Below, in pieces: positions 12,846-24,500 of a DNA stretch of 64,000 nt. Made by a program: the position numbers and the translations under genes. The DNA lies in NCBI RefSeq assembly GCF_032854445.1, contig NC_088304.1, positions 10,181,704-10,245,703 on the forward strand, in the 5' to 3' direction. This DNA comes from Liolophura sinensis (lineage: Eukaryota; Mollusca; Polyplacophora; Chitonida; Chitonidae). How positions within the stretch are numbered: the stretch's first letter is position 1; every line of letters begins with the position of its first letter. The notes below the pieces were generated by a model, which was given only the letters and a program-made list of their open reading frames with translations, had not been told where the DNA came from and searched no databases.

Positions 12846-12920
12846 CCTGGGGTTTAACGTCATACTTAACAATTTCTCAGTCATATGAAGATAAAGAGTT
12901 ATTAGGTGTGTGTACATATA
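12840..12920 (-). mobile_element. SINE 3'-tail fragment ('GGGGTTTAACGTCATAC' type)
   Basis: 'GGGGTTTAACGTCATACTTA' followed by 'ACAATTTCTCAGTCATATGA' is the reverse complement of the tail shared by SINE families B and C in this window. Only the last 60-80 bp are present. Confidence 0.65.
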
Positions 12921-13009
12921 TTTTGTCATTTGACACATGAAAAACATAAAAATGAAGGACAGTCAGACAGATTTCTTTCTGCTGTAGTTACTGTATCTCA
13001 TTTGAAATT

Positions 13010-13480
13010 TACCTTTTTTTCTTTAAGTGCTACATTTCTTTTGATTCTGATTGATTTGTCCACATTATAGGGTCCTGTAAGAGATTTTGTGAAGTTTCTT
13101 ATCAAAAAACCTTATGTGTTGGTATCAAAAGTATGAATTTAGTGCATGAGAGGCCTGTGTGGCTCAGTTGCTTAGTGCTCTAGAGCAGCATAATGACCCT
13201 AGACCCTTTCACCAATGCGGTCGCTGTGAGTTCAGGTCCAGTTCATGCTGGCTTCTGTACATGGAAAGTTCTGGCAGCAACCTGCGGATGGCCACGGATT
13301 TCCTCCGGGCGATGCCCCGTTTCCTCCCACCATAATGCTGGCCGCTGTCGTATAAGTGTAATATTCTTCAGAACGGCGTAAAACACCAGTCAAATAAATA
13401 AGTAAACAAATCAATTTAATGTCTGCTTCTGAAAGTGCATTTTTACATAATTTTACGTGAAATACTACTCGGCAGTTTCA
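13010..13480. repeat. Dispersed repeat copy, interrupted by a SINE
   Basis: The two flanks of the SINE at 13150-13410 together match, in inverse orientation, the repeat at about 14050-14275 and more weakly 5890-6120. Shared blocks include 'TTATGTGTTGG' and 'GCTTCTGAAAGTGCA'. The SINE therefore landed inside an older repeat. Confidence 0.65.
13150..13410 (+). mobile_element. Near full-length SINE (family A)
   Basis: The head reads 'GTGTGGCTCAGTTGCTTAG', the B-box 'GAGTTCAGGTCC', the body 'CACCATAATGCTGGCCGC', and the tail 'ACGGCGTAAAACACCAGTC' with (AAAT)n. A section of the middle ('CTCTCCGGCCGTACG' region) is shortened. Possible target duplication: AATTTAGTG on the left and AATTTAATG on the right. 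Confidence 0.88.
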
Positions 13481-13500
13481 TGTCAATAGTGGGTCTTCAG

Positions 13501-14049
13501 CTGTATAAAATAAAGGACAGTCAGACAGATTTCTTCCTTTACATAGTTAGGTCAAATTCAGGCTTATCTGTAACTGCTGAAACCATTGAGTGTTGACACT
13601 AGACATTGGACTTGCTAACAAATCTATAGCTTCCATTCATTGCCAGAGCCATCAATGGAAAGCCCCGTTAAGGTTTCAATATGGCTTTGTTAATTCTTCT
13701 GTTTTTCTCCTTGTAATTTTTATGTGAGCCATAGTGAGCCAGTTGTGGCATTGTGACAACACCCATGGTCGTTTTAAAGGGAAAGAAGGCATAAAAATGC
13801 AGTACAGTCAGAATTCATCAAAATTGCTCTTTCTTCTGAAGCCTGTAGACTATGTTTTCTACTTAAGGTACAGCCAACCTTACAGACTGTTCACATCCTC
13901 ATTTGTTTGCACTTACAATTTTACATTTTTAAGTGATTTTTTGTCTTGTTTTACTGATTTCCACAGAATATGTAATCATACATTTTGTAAAATAAAAACA
14001 GACATTTCAAATTTTCCATACAGTTAGAGCTACAAAAAATAAAGAACTT
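13501..14049. other. No gene seen
   Basis: AT-rich DNA. A 97-codon open frame at 13734-14027 has no recognisable motif and poor composition for a protein. Confidence 0.4.
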
Positions 14050-14275
14050 AATTTCACTTAAAGTTTGGTTTGTAAAATTGCACTTTCAGAAGCACATGAT
14101 AGCCTTAAAATGGTGCTTTGGATGCCAACACATAATTGTTTCTGATATAAGAAATTAATGAAACGTCACAAAGAAAACCTCTTAAGTGGCATATGGTGGA
14201 TGAATTGATCACAGTTAAGCAAAATGTGTCACGTACTGGAAAGAAGCTTAACTTACGATGAAATACAGTAATCTA
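14050..14275. repeat. Dispersed repeat copy
   Basis: It shares ordered blocks with 5890-6120, such as 'TCAGAAGCACA', 'GATGCCAA', 'AAGCAAAATGTGTCA' and 'GATGAAATACAGTA'-like ends. It also matches the SINE-split copy at 13010-13480 in inverse orientation. No coding capacity and family unknown. Confidence 0.6.
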
Positions 14276-14399
14276 AGATTAACTTAAACATAGCATCAAA
14301 GAATAGAAAATCTTGAGCAATCAAATTACATGTATTGGGCCATGATATTGTGAGACAGGTATAAACGTCAGTTTAGAAAGTGACAGTATTATTGTTATT

Positions 14400-14510
14400 A
14401 TGTGGAAGGCCTGTTGGTCGAGGGGTTTAGGGTGTTGACATGGATTGCTGGCGACTCGGTGCCTGGCTCTGAGGTTCGAAACCCGCAGTGGTCTCAGCCA
14501 AATATCAGCA
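14400..14510 (+). mobile_element. tRNA-derived SINE head (different family)
   Basis: 'TTGGTCGAGGGGTTTAGG' (A-box-like) and 'GAGGTTCGAAACCCGC' (B-box) are spaced as in a tRNA, but there is no convincing clover-leaf or acceptor stem. It is flanked by inverted 'CAGTATTATTGTTATTAT' and 'ATAATGATAATACTG' segments, so it may sit inside a small foldback element. Confidence 0.55.
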
Positions 14511-14675
14511 CTAGAATCTGTACTATATTCAGAAAGTGTAATCCCTAATAATGATAATACTGTTACATGATATTGTGGTTTGGGCGTTACTGTAATAAGG
14601 ATTATCTTTATTGTCACGGACTACAAAAACATGTTCAGCGATTAAGTATAATACTTATGTATCATAATGTGTTAC

Positions 14676-14894
14676 CCTAACTCCTCAACCTTTTCGCATA
14701 CGTAAGAGCAACTTTCAGTGGAATTTAAGAACATTTATAATTTGATTTTGGATGCAAAACTACATTAGTCGGACTGACCAGTTTCAGGGCTTTGCAAAAA
14801 GTATAATTTTATCAGTCAACAGAGAATAATGCCTTCAGAATATGCTTGAATAAACCCCCTGTAAACATGCGAAAAGGTTGAAGAATTACGGTAT
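14676..14894. mobile_element. MITE-like element with inverted ends
   Basis: The left end has 'CTCAACCTTTTCGCATAC' and the right end 'CATGCGAAAAGGTTGAAG'. The interior contains 'GACCAGTTTCAGGG' and 'AGAATAATGCC', also present in the copy at 26720-26955. It is non-coding, and no target duplication could be fixed. Confidence 0.65.
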
Positions 14895-15497
14895 ATTAAG
14901 CCAGAATGCACATGGTATATTTAGACGATAGTCTACAGACACGCAAATAGCGTACTGTAATGACATGCTGAGAAATGGAGTAAGCAGATTTAAAAAGTGC
15001 TGAAATGTCAAAATGTGGAATGTGGCAGGTGGGATTTGATGGGTGGGAAGAAAAGTACTAAGAAATGGCAGACTGATGCGGGTGTTGGTTAGTGTTGTAT
15101 TCATCTTATATGTAAACCTTGGCCCGGCACCCAGTTAAGAAATACACATTGAAAGCCATGAAAGATTCTTGACATCTGTGAGTCCAGATGTAAGTGATCT
15201 ACACCTAGTATGGGTAAAGACATAACAAGCTGGTGGGTGGAAGTTGGGTGGGGGGGGGGGGGGCTTCTCCATCAGGTCAGTGGTCAGGTCACAGTCCACT
15301 AACACCTAGCCCTGATGACCAGCTGTGGGAGTCATTGAGGGTGCCCCCCCCCACCAGTGGGGGGATATGGGGAGACATTATCAATGGATAATGCTTGTCC
15401 TTCACCTCATTTCAAGTCCTGCTTTTACATTATCTCTGCACCTGATGCAAATTTTAAAAACATATCAATAAATTTCTAGATGTTTTGTTCATTTCAG

Positions 15498-15539
15498 ATT
15501 TTTGATTACTCAAGCCCCAGACAAACCGTAGCTAAGATC
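15498..15539 (+). other. POR: POR 5' UTR part of the first coding exon
   Basis: A splice acceptor (TTCATTTCAG, ending 15497) opens the exon 42 bp before the start codon, so at least one more 5' exon must lie upstream. I could not locate it. Confidence 0.7.
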
Positions 15540-18500
15540 ATGGATCAGACAGCAGAGACCATTGTGGAGGCCGCTGCTGAAGAGGGTTGGCTGTCAACCC
15601 TTGACATCTTCGTCATCTCTCTGTTGGCAGGCTTCTGCATATACTGGTTCTTCTTGAGATCTAAAACACCTGAACCTCCACCCATCAAGAAACTCATCGT
15701 CTCGTAAGTTGTATACCTTTGTTTGAATTCGTTAACTCATCTTCTGATTTGAGTCTACCACCTTTAATTCTCTGGACACATCTTTTATCTGAGCTAATAG
15801 AATATTTAATAGAAAGAGCTTTTATCTATAAATGTGTCAAAAAAAAAAAACAGCTGCAAAACGATTTGAGTACTAATGTAGATAGTGTTTAATTAAGCTT
15901 TATCTCTCCCCCAAGTAAAGGTCATTCTGGATTGCTGTTTCCAGCCTAAAGCTGAACGTGATTTAATCTGGGCATATATGGCAGAGGTGAACTGCGTTAT
16001 TTGGGTCAGCATAAAATATCAGTCACATATTACTTTATCTGAATGCACTAGTTGATGTAGTAAGCAGTGTCATTCATTACAGTGATCACTACACCATAGT
16101 TTAACCATTATTGATAAGCAATAAGCATTGACAGTGGTCATATGGTATATATGGTCAGAGTGTGTAAGTTTGTCAATTACATAGACAATGCCATTTACAC
16201 TTTCACTGGATCTGAATTACTGAGTACATGCCGGTATGTCTGTGTTTAGGTGGAGGGGGGTGGGGGTTATAGGGTGGGGGAGGTGGCTATAGTGTTTTGT
16301 GAACATACGTGTATAGTATACCAGTTACGTCATTCACTTAGTTGTTTTGTTTTTTGCAGACAAACCGCAACAAAGACCAGTGACCCCAGCTTTGTGAACC
16401 GCATGAAGTCTTCTGTAAGTCTGTCTGTGCCTGCAGTAACATCGTGCAATGTTTGTACATTGCAACTGTTGTGTTTTGTCTTGTTTTTACCTTGCAACTG
16501 TTGCATTTTTTCTTGTTTGTAGTGCATGTAATTTGAATTTCATATTGCTATTCATTATGAAGTGAAAGGACATGATATTTTTTATCACCTATACGTATGT
16601 GTACATTTACTTTCTGTTTTTTGGACCATCTGGTCTGCTGATGTTACCCATTAGATATGTAATTGGAAAACCAGGAATACACAGTTTACCTTTTCCCACA
16701 TAGTTATTTCATCTAATCAATAACGTATGTGTATATACATACCTTTCATATTAAAAAAAGTAAGTGGGAAGGTCTGTCAGCAACCTGTGGATGTTCGTGG
16801 GTTTCCGCCAGGCTCTTTCTGGTTGCCTCCCATTATAATGCTTGTCGCCATCATATAAGTGAAATATTCACATGTATATACAACATTTTACTTGTATGTC
16901 TTAAAGGTTACATGAAATGCCTGGTTTTTATTTCGTAATACGGAGTACGTGATGTGACCTAAGATGTGAAAGTACAGAAAAGCTTCTCAGCTTTCTATTT
17001 GGGGCATAAAAATTGTGATTTTGTGAAAACAGCTTTGTTTTGGGGTATGTCTGAATTGATTTTATTTATTTATTTGATTGGTGTTTTACGCCGTACTCAA
17101 GAATATGTCACTTGTTTGACGGCGACCAGCATTATAATGGGAGGAAACCGGGCAGAGCCCGGAGGAAACCCACAACCATCCACATGTTGCTGGCAGACCT
17201 TCCCAGAGCGACCGCATTGGTAAGAGACTCCTGGGTCATTACGCTGCGCCAGCACGCTAAACAACTGAGCCACGTAGGCCCCCAAGCCTGAATTGGGGGT
17301 GCTGGTTTTGTACTTCCGGCATCTTCATGGATTACGTCATTTCTGAAAACTCTCAACCATTGATGGAAAATATGCGTAAAATAGAAAGGCTATTAAAAAG
17401 AGTAAAATATGCCTTATAAATGAAAAAAGTTTATTTTTTGGGACGTCTTTCTCCATGTTCCTGAGAACCATACACAGTGTTTTATAGTACCAGTTCACGT
17501 ATCATTTAGACGGTTTTAACATTATGTCCATTTATGTAATAAGAGCCAGTCATGTGCTGCTATAGATGGAAGGGATTGAAAATTAAGGAGAAAGATTGTT
17601 TTCTTTGTATATTATCATTTTATAATCTAATGGGTATTTCACTTTATTTAACATTTTTTATGAGCTGAATGTTTTTTACAATATTCCCCAAACAAAATTT
17701 CAGAGTGTTCTCTGCCAAAAAAAAATCAATCATTACAGTTTTGTTTTATTTATTTAACTGTTTATTATTTTAGGATGAGGTAATAAGTACATGAGATGTT
17801 TATAATTAATCAGTTCCGTACACATTTGAGTTTGAACCTCATTAGACAAATTTAAAAATAATTTGAAAAAAATTATTTGTTGAAATTATACTAGTCAACA
17901 GTGTATTTAAGAACTTATAAATTGTACCTATAAACTGTTATGAAGTGACAGCAGATTTCCTATAAGATGTTATTAAGGTTTAAGCTTCAAATATTTTCTT
18001 CCATCTTTGCTTGCTTTTCTTTTCAATAATGTGGCAGGGGCCTCCCTGGCTCAGTTGGTTAGCACGCCAGCGCAGCATAATGACCCAGAGGGCTCTCACC
18101 TATGCAGTCGCTGTGAGTTCAAGTCCAGCTCATGCTGGCTTTCTCTCTGGCTGTACGTGAGAAGGTCTGCCAGCAGCCTCAGGCTGTGCCCAGTTTCCTT
18201 CCACCATAATGCTGTCCGCCATCATATAAGTGAAATATTCTTGAGTACGGCAAAAAACACCAATCAAATAAATAAAGTAAATAAACTGTGGGTTTACATG
18301 GATGTGTTTCCGTCTCATTGTTGTTTCAGGGTCGCAATGTAGTAGTGTTCTATGGCTCTCAGACTGGCACCGCTGAGGAGTTTGCTGGCCGTCTGGCTAA
18401 GGACGCCACCAGATACGGCATGAAGGGGTTGGCCGCAGATCCAGAAGAATGCGATATGGTACGACCAGTACAGAGAATAGCCTGGTTTTATGAAACTTCC

Positions 18501-21500
18501 AAAGTTCTTTGGCTTAAGCAACTGTTTTCTGTGCACCTTACTTCTGTTGTGTTAAACATAGGCTGTTTGAGACACTCTCTATGGACTTAGGCAAATGATG
18601 GCTGACTTAAGCAATGCACTTAACTTTGTGAAACAAGATTTGTTTATTAGATTCACTGTAACTTTTAACATTGATAACCAAAGTCATGGTGGAGTACCCA
18701 GGCAAACTTTAAAGAATTTACACTTTCTTCTGTTTTAAAGGCAAAGAAAACATTAAAATTAAGTATATTTCTGATGAAAAGCTATTAAATACTGTTCTGG
18801 AAAATGGCTTTATAATTTTTTTTTATAATTTTTCCAGAGTAAACTAGTTTTAAAACCTCAGATTTTAAGGTGATCTGTATTGACCCAGATGATGTCAGTG
18901 ATGTCATATGCATATTTTTGTGCTTGATTTAGTTTGTTTCTAGGCCCAGTAGGTGAAGGCATTCATTGATTTTTATACACGTGCAATTCAGATGATGAAA
19001 TTTAGCAGTTTGTATCAAATGGCAAAAACACTGGTCTGAGTATTGTCAGAAAAGGCCACCGAAGAATACAAAGTTTCAATTGCATTTTATTAGGTTGTAA
19101 AATTTAAAAAAAAAAGAATTAAGCTGTATTTAATGGTCTTTCATCAGACACAGTTTTCATGTTGGTGTTTTCATGTCCGTGGTTAATATCTGTAGCTTGT
19201 TTCTGAGGCACTCCCTGAGTCTATGTATGTGTCTAGAAATCTTAAATATGAGCTGTTGTGTGTATCAGATATGCATTGGTTTGCACCAATCTGTTATAAC
19301 AAACATTAGAGTTCCTTACAAGTTATTGCAAATATTGATGAGGTTAAAAGTATTTTTGTTGACATCTTGATAATAAAACCTAGACCAATAATTTTCTAGG
19401 TCAATGCAATTGTAAAAGTGTTTGAAGAAACCATTAGAAAGTAGAAGTTAAAAATGCATTGTCAGTCTATTTCAGTTTTTCCTGAAAAACATTGTTGTCT
19501 AAATAGTTTAGCACTGTAAATGTTATTGAGTCTAATGAAAGTTTTCGTTTTCAAACTGTCAAAGAGTTAAGAATATTAAAGACGTGTATTTCTGTCATAG
19601 GAGGAGTTGGGTAAGCTGGTGGACATTGAGAATTCCCTGGCTATATTCTGCATGGCGACCTATGGAGAGGGTGACCCCACAGACAACGCTCAGGAATTCC
19701 ATGACTGGCTACAAAACGATGGAGGAGAACTGACAGGCTTAAAATACGCTGTATGTCCACACAATTATTATATATGTATGAGTGTAATGTCAGGATTTCC
19801 TTTGCTGACAAAAGTGTTATTTCCCACATTAGATATTATATTTACACATCAAAAAAGAAACATTTTTACTCATGACTTTCCAAGCCGAGCTCAGTATGAT
19901 TATGTCTTAATATAAGTTTTGTCAACTTGAACATATACACGCAACAAGCAACCTGCAGGTGGTTGTGGGTTTCCCCTGGGCTCTGTCAGCTTTCCTCCCA
20001 CCATAATGCTGGCCGCTGGCAGATAAGTGAAGTGTTCTTGTGTACGGTGTAGAACACCAATCAGATAAATTAATAAATATACACACAACAAGACACAACA
20101 TTGTACAAGACGTCATATCACATCTGAAGGCTTATAGCTAAAAATATTCAACACAAAAAAGCTCCAAGCCAAAAAGTTATGCTGTCAAAATATGCACAGT
20201 GAAAGCTGAATATTTTTAAATATTGCTCTCATGGCTGGAGAAAATGATAAACCTTGAGACACAAGGCATGTTATGTTGAGCCTGTCGTCTACAATTTATT
20301 AAACCTGACCTTGTCAGAATATTTAATAACACTTGTATGAGCAAAAAATGAGCCTAAGCTGGTTGAACCTGAGTGAAGGGCCAATATAATGGAAGGATTC
20401 TGAGCTCAGACGTTTACAGGGATGGAAATTTTCAATGGATTTTAATACAAATTAGAATTTTGAAAGTATTTAACCTTTGATCAAAATGGCCAAAATTAAT
20501 TATTTTACTGAACAGAGTGAACCAGTAGAAGAAATTTCAGCCGATTGTGATGGAAAAAATTCCCTTCCATGGGTCCACATGTAAAGTGTTATTTAGTATG
20601 CCCTTTTTCTCTTCAGGTCTTTGCTCTAGGGAACAAGACGTATGAACATTACAACGCCATGGGGATTTATGTTGACAAGAAACTGGAGGATTTAGGAGCT
20701 ACCCGAGTGTTTGAGATTGGTCTCGGTGATGATGATGGAAAGTGAGTTAACAACTCATTTGCATATAATAAAATAATTAATAAATACTGCAACCATGATA
20801 GCATCCTATTTACATTTTCACAAAGTAGAGCGCCGTGGCATCCTCTAGAAATGACACAGGACTATGTAAGATTCAGTATTTCGGTTTTATTTAAACCATT
20901 TCAAAAACGGAAAAAAAATTTCAGTTTTATTTAAATCATTATCAAGATTTTTTAAAAAAATCCAGTTTTATTTAAATCATTTTGAAAATTGAAAAAAAAA
21001 ATTCAGTTTTACTGAAATCATTTTTAAGAATAGTTTTAAATAGTACCAAATATTGGATCATGTATTTCCTTTCGTCATTAATTGGACTTACCTCAGTACA
21101 CTAGAGAATGGTTTTATATTCATGTTGTGTTGATAACTACACAGGCACGCTGAAAATTAAAATATACCACCATGACTTCAGTACTAGGACTTATTTATAC
21201 GTGCATAGGATTCTTTTCGTGGACTACTGGTTAGAGTGTTCACCTTGAAGTCATGAGTCGTCGTCATATGACTGAAAAATTGTTAAGTACGATATTAAAC
21301 CGCAAGCACTCACTCAGTTGAAGTCTGGAGACCTCAGGATCAAAATCTGGGTTATTGATGTGCTCATGCGCAGCAGCGGTTGACCTTTCTGTGAAATTTA
21401 GGATTTTTGTCCGTCAAAACTGACAGCCAGCAGATAAAACCATAGTGACATCGTGAAAGGCGAACCACACATCACAGGGAGCAACGAGCTGATTTGTTAG

Positions 21501-24500
21501 GTCACGATGTTGACGCAGCATGTGAGCATAACTCACCACTGTCAATTACCTTGGATTTACTTGTAAAGGCTAAAAAATGTGGGGAAAAATGCAGAGGAAC
21601 AGAGAATGTCTTGGTGAACATAATTTATTGGAGTTTGCCTGGTTAATGGGCGTATTGGTTCATTTTGCCCGATTTTTGTTTTCTGCTCTTAAATACCAAT
21701 ATTTTAACCTGCAAGACTCCTTGGCTAGGACTCACCCTGCCACAAGAAGACACAATATATACATACACACATGTGATGACTTGTCATTGTCATATAACTG
21801 AAAATTTGTTACATATGGCGTTAAGCCCCAAGCATACATACATGTATTGTTCTATGCTAAACTGATCTGTGGTCACTCATCATTAATTTACAAATCCTGA
21901 GGTCTTTGTGGTAACGTTTGGTCTATGTGGTAACATTCCGTCTATGTGGTAACATTTGGTTTATGTGGTAACATTCAGTCTTTGTGGTAACATTCGGTCT
22001 ATGTGGTAACGTTTGGTCTATGTGGTAACATTTGGTCTTTGTGGTAACATTGGGTCTATGTGGTAATGTTTGGTCTATGTGGTAACATTCGGTCTATGTG
22101 GTAACGTTTGGTCTATGTGGTAACATTCGGTCTTTGTGGTAACATTTGGTATATGTGGTAATGTTTGGTCTATGTGGTAACATTCGGCCTATGTGGTAAC
22201 GTTTGGTCTATGTGGTAACGTTTGGTCTATGTGGTAACATTCGGTCTTTGTGGTAACATTTGGTCTATGTGGTAACGTTTGGTCTATGTGGTAATATTCG
22301 GTCTGTGTGGTAAGATTCGGTCTGTGTGGTAAGATTCGGTCTTTGTGGTAACATTTGGTCTGTGCGGTAACATTAGGTCTGTCTGCTAACATTCGGTCTG
22401 TGCGGTAACATTCGGTCTGTGCGGTAACGTTCGGTCTATGTGGTAACGTTTGGTCTGTGTGGTAACGTTTGGTCTGTGTGGTAACGTTCAGTCTATGTAA
22501 CGTTTGGTCCATGTGGTAACGTTCGGTCTATGTGGTAACAATCGGTCTATGTGTGGTAACGTTCGGTCTGTGTGGTAACATTCGATCTGTGTGGTAACAT
22601 TCGGTCTGTGTGGTAACATTCGGTCTGTGTGGTAACGTTAGGTCTGTGTGGTAACATTCGGTCTATGTAGTAACATTGGTCTATGTGGTAACATTTGGTC
22701 TGTGGTAACATTCGGTCTTTGTGGTAACATTCGGTCTTTGCGGTAACATTCGGTCTGTGCGGTAACATTCAGTCTTTGTTCTAACATTCAGTCTGTGTGG
22801 TAACATTCGGTGTGTGTGGTAACATTCAACCATGGAAGCCTCCAGCCCAGTTCGAAATTAATGAGCTAAAAAGTTTAGTTCTGAACAACAGGACCCAGAA
22901 TTTTGGAGAGTTTCAGAAATGTGAAGATCCATTAATTAATGACCAAATTTTATTTCCAGTATTGAGGAAGACTTTGTGACCTGGAGGGAGAAGTTTTGGC
23001 CGGCTGTGTGTGAACATTTTGGGGTGCAGGCCACAGGCGATGAAGTCAGGTGAGTATGAAATTCACTATGCGCTAGTTGAGCTGTCTACATAGGGAGGTA
23101 TATCTTGTAACCCATGGAGTATTAGTGCCGTTATCTGCTTTAAAATACTGGCTGCCTGCCGTCATATGAGTGCAAGATTTTTGATTATGGTGTTAATCAC
23201 CAATCAGATAAATTAGTCTTTGGATATGAAGTGTTTAATTGAACAATAAAAGGAGTTGATGTCTGTTTTATTTCAGCATGAGGCAGTACGTTCAGACTCT
23301 GCATGAGGACGTTCCCAAAGAGAAAGTTTTTACAGGAGAGGTGGTCAGACTGGGCTCATTCAAGACACAAAAGCCGTATGTTTCTTACTTGTCTCAGATA
23401 GGTTGTTATAAAACTGTTTATTTTTAATTCTTTAGGTGTGATTACAAATGCTTCTATAAGCATCTGGGGTGAAGACCTAGTAAAGATTTATGAATTTTTG
23501 TGGCTTAATAGTTAAACAGCTATAAATTGTTGCCAGTGTCCACTATTGAACAGCTCTACATTGTTGCCAGTGTCCACTATTGAACAGCTATACATTGTTG
23601 CCAGTGTCAACTCTTGAATAGCTAAACATTATTGCCAGTGTCCACTATTGAAGAGCTATACATTGTTGCCAGTGTCAACTACTGAACAGCTAAACATTGT
23701 TGCCAGTGTCAACTCTTGAAGAGCTATACATTGTTGCCAGTGTCAACTACTGAACAGCTAAACATTGTTGCCAGTGTCAACTCTTGAACAGCTATACATT
23801 GTTGCCAGTGTCAACTCTTGAACAGCTATACATTGATGCCAGTGTCCACTATCAAACAGCTATACATTGTTGCCAGTTTCAACACTTGAAGAGCTATACA
23901 TTGTTGCCAGTGTCCACTATTGAACAACTATACATTGTTGCCAGTGTCAACTCTTGAACGGCTATACATTGTTGCCACTGTCAACTATTGAAAGCACACC
24001 TTGAGGTCATTTTAGGAATTTCATGGCATCGTTTCTCTTCAAAAACCTTCTTCAGCGCTAAAAATACTCTTTCAGGTTTTCTGGGTTCAAATGAAAGAGC
24101 AGATCCATGTATGTTGTTACTGTACATATCACACAGTATACGTAATATCGTGCCACCCTGTTTTCTTGTTAGCCCTATACCCATACTGAAGGAGACTACA
24201 CGTTCACCTGTAGTTTGACAGTCTGACACTACTATAATTCAAGTTGTTTTTTCAAGTGTATTCCGAAGGCACCATTCTATGTTGACTGATAAAACTATAC
24301 TTTTTGTGAAGACCTGAAACTGGCCAATCTAACCAGTGTAGTTTTGTCTACAAAATCAAATTCAAAATGTGCGTAATTGCACTGAAAGTTGGTCTTTCAC
24401 ATGCAGAAAGTTTAGGAAATTCAGAATGTGTTAGTGGGCTTGTCAGTAGTCTGCAAAGGGAAGCAAATCTTGTAACCCATGGAATATTAGTGCCCTCATA

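Noticed and set aside
22189-22768. Minus-strand open frames of 107 and 73 codons rich in His, Thr and Pro
   Set aside because: They are translations of the 19-bp minisatellite and have no independent coding signal.
23515-23993. Regular array that might suggest a CRISPR
   Set aside because: Units are contiguous with no unique spacers, in an intron of a eukaryotic gene; it is a minisatellite.
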